DNA of 64,000 nucleotides from Paraflavisolibacter caeni. Lineage in GTDB: Bacteria > Bacteroidota > Bacteroidia > Chitinophagales > Chitinophagaceae. The notes under the pieces were generated by a model, which worked only from the letters and a program-made list of their open reading frames with translations, was not told where the DNA came from and did no database searches. Location of the stretch: the NCBI RefSeq assembly GCF_025628885.1, contig NZ_JAOTIF010000014.1, forward strand, positions 62,001 through 126,000. Reading direction: 5' to 3'. The translations under genes and the position numbers were made by a program. Of this stretch, positions 62,952 to 64,000 are shown one piece after another (position 1 is the first letter of the stretch; each line of letters begins with the position of its first letter).

Positions 62952-63749
62952 TTACGATTTCAATTGCCCTTGAATGGCAATTGCCCTTGCCTTCAGCTTA
63001 ATTAAACCGTCAAATTCAATTGGCATCTTCTTCTGAATAGCTGATTTTAATTGCTCTTGAGTTTCTGGACTTAGTAATGCCAAATAGCTGGGTGCAGGTC
63101 CTTGTCCCCCTAAGAAGGGATTCCAAAAATCATCAAAGTTTTTAAACACTGTAGCTATATCCAGGTAGGAGGATTCAACATCTATCAGATCAGCTTCTTC
63201 AAATATTTGATGTAATTGTTCTGTATTACAAATTGGAAAACGAACGCCCTCATCAAATTTGTAACCTTCTGTGTCAATCTCCCGGACTGTATCCCAAAAT
63301 AATCTTAAAAACTCCATCTTGCCTGAATAGTCCCAAACATAGGCTGCGATTGTCCCTCCTGGCTTTACAACTCTTTTCATTTCAGAAAATGCACTGATAA
63401 TGTCAGGAAAAAAATTGAGTGCAAGCCCAGAGACAACAATATCAAATGTGTTATCCGATATTGGAATATTAGATGAGCTCCCAATATAGAAATCGGTTTT
63501 GGGCAAGTTTTTTTCTTTTGCCTTTGATAAGAATTCTGATGACGTATCAACACAAGACAAACGATCTGGCTTGCAGGAATTGGATATAGCTTCACTTAAA
63601 GCACCCGTTCCACACCCAAGGTCAAGCCAGGACTTGTGATAAGGAAAATTAAGCCATTGAAGAAATACATCTGCCATTAGTGTACTCCACCTCCCCATAA
63701 AATATTCATATGAGTCGCCACTATTCCACTTGTCGGTTATCCTTTTCAT
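62952..63749 (-). CDS. Class I SAM-dependent methyltransferase
   Basis: A 265-residue methyltransferase. Motif I is WLDLGCGTGALSEA (about 42-55), the acidic loop is CVDTSSEFL, and the post-I/II region has FDIVVSGLALNFFPD. It resembles the UbiE/Coq5-like and methyltransferase-11 group. There is no signal peptide. The substrate is not known and neighbours give no clue. Confidence 0.88.
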   Translation of the reverse strand: MKRITDKWNSGDSYEYFMGRWSTLMADVFLQWLNFPYHKSWLDLGCGTGALSEAISNSCKPDRLSCVDTSSEFLSKAKEKNLPKTDFYIGSSSNIPISDNTFDIVVSGLALNFFPDIISAFSEMKRVVKPGGTIAAYVWDYSGKMEFLRLFWDTVREIDTEGYKFDEGVRFPICNTEQLHQIFEEADLIDVESSYLDIATVFKNFDDFWNPFLGGQGPAPSYLALLSPETQEQLKSAIQKKMPIEFDGLIKLKARAIAIQGQLKS

Positions 63750-63869
63750 TTTTGATGAATATTATTTACGAGTATTAGATATCAGAAACTTGTCCAACAG
63801 TTATTGTGGCAATAATCAGTTTAATTACGCACTAAGTTAAGGTCGTACCAATGGGCAGGTCATCTCAAT

Positions 63870-64000
63870 TTAATTTATAAAAGTAGTTTTTGTCTTCCAT
63901 AATCCGCCTGCAATACTGACACCGGGTACAGCCAAAACCATTGAAGCACTAGCTAGTTTGGTAACAGAAGTTAAGAATTCTCTTCTTCCATAATTGATAT
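63870..64000 (-). pseudogene. Truncated Tat-signal fragment at the right edge
   Basis: The frame enters from the right edge and stops at TAA 63870-63872. It reads INYGRREFLTSVTKLASASM then a hydrophobic VLAVPG and about 15 more residues. RREFL plus the hydrophobic stretch is a twin-arginine secretion signal, normally at the start of a large exported enzyme, but here the chain ends right after it. It is probably the remnant of a longer gene. Its start is beyond the window. Confidence 0.5.

Overview
The window is a chromosomal segment of a Bacteroidota bacterium, most likely Chitinophagaceae or a close relative. Supporting signs are a SusC/SusD pair, a sigma/FecR/TonB-receptor operon, LytTR two-component regulation, DUF4249, DUF4834 and 2TM-domain proteins, a fused E1 alpha/beta dehydrogenase, menaquinone synthesis by the futalosine route (MqnC), and promoters of the Bacteroidetes type (TTG, 17-23 nt, TAnnTTTG). 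No rRNA, prophage, insertion sequence or CRISPR array was seen. One tRNA (CAU anticodon, probably Ile2) lies at 38420-38493.

Layout. 1-5.4 kb: a fasciclin lipoprotein cut by the left edge, a LytS/LytTR-type kinase-regulator pair, and an outer-membrane protein. 5.5-9.97 kb: HflX, a Rieske protein, a small hypothetical, MqnC and an aspartyl protease with a PDZ domain. 9.97-10.6 kb: a gene-free block of 11-bp-period repeats and G-rich sequence. 10.6-21.3 kb: an active/inactive M16 peptidase pair, a small membrane protein, fused E1 dehydrogenase, a lipid kinase, SurE, an amino-sugar-kinase/RapZ-C fusion and two overlapping membrane genes. 21.4-28.8 kb: two possible tiny genes, the fused acyl-CoA mutase IcmF, a barrel-less TonB-plug protein and a lipid-anchored carbonic anhydrase. 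28.9-33.9 kb: ECF sigma, FecR, STN-type TonB receptor and DUF4249 lipoprotein in one operon. 33.9-38.5 kb: slipin/NfeD, a Crp-like regulator, YceI, CHAD protein and tRNA. 38.7-44.7 kb: SusC, SusD and a LamG lipoprotein, followed by the C-terminal remnant of a glycoamylase/GH144-type enzyme. 44.7-52.3 kb: a transglutaminase-like protein, a DUF418 membrane protein, a YceI/porin pair, L-lactate dehydrogenase, a Nudix hydrolase and DUF4834. 52.4-57.6 kb: the rimP-nusA-infB operon with a strong promoter and leader hairpin. 57.7-64 kb: a STAS-like protein, a 2TM protein, an ABC-F ATPase, a membrane protein, a degenerate class III cyclase-TolB-like-TPR protein, a methyltransferase and a truncated Tat-signal fragment at the right edge.

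Most genes are single or in short operons. The features most worth follow-up are the 11-bp repeat block (10109-10352), the kinase-RapZ fusion (17655-19130), the broken glucanase in the Sus-like locus (44335-44682), the degenerate cyclase receptor (60724-62919) and the small-ORF/terminator unit at 21701-21898.
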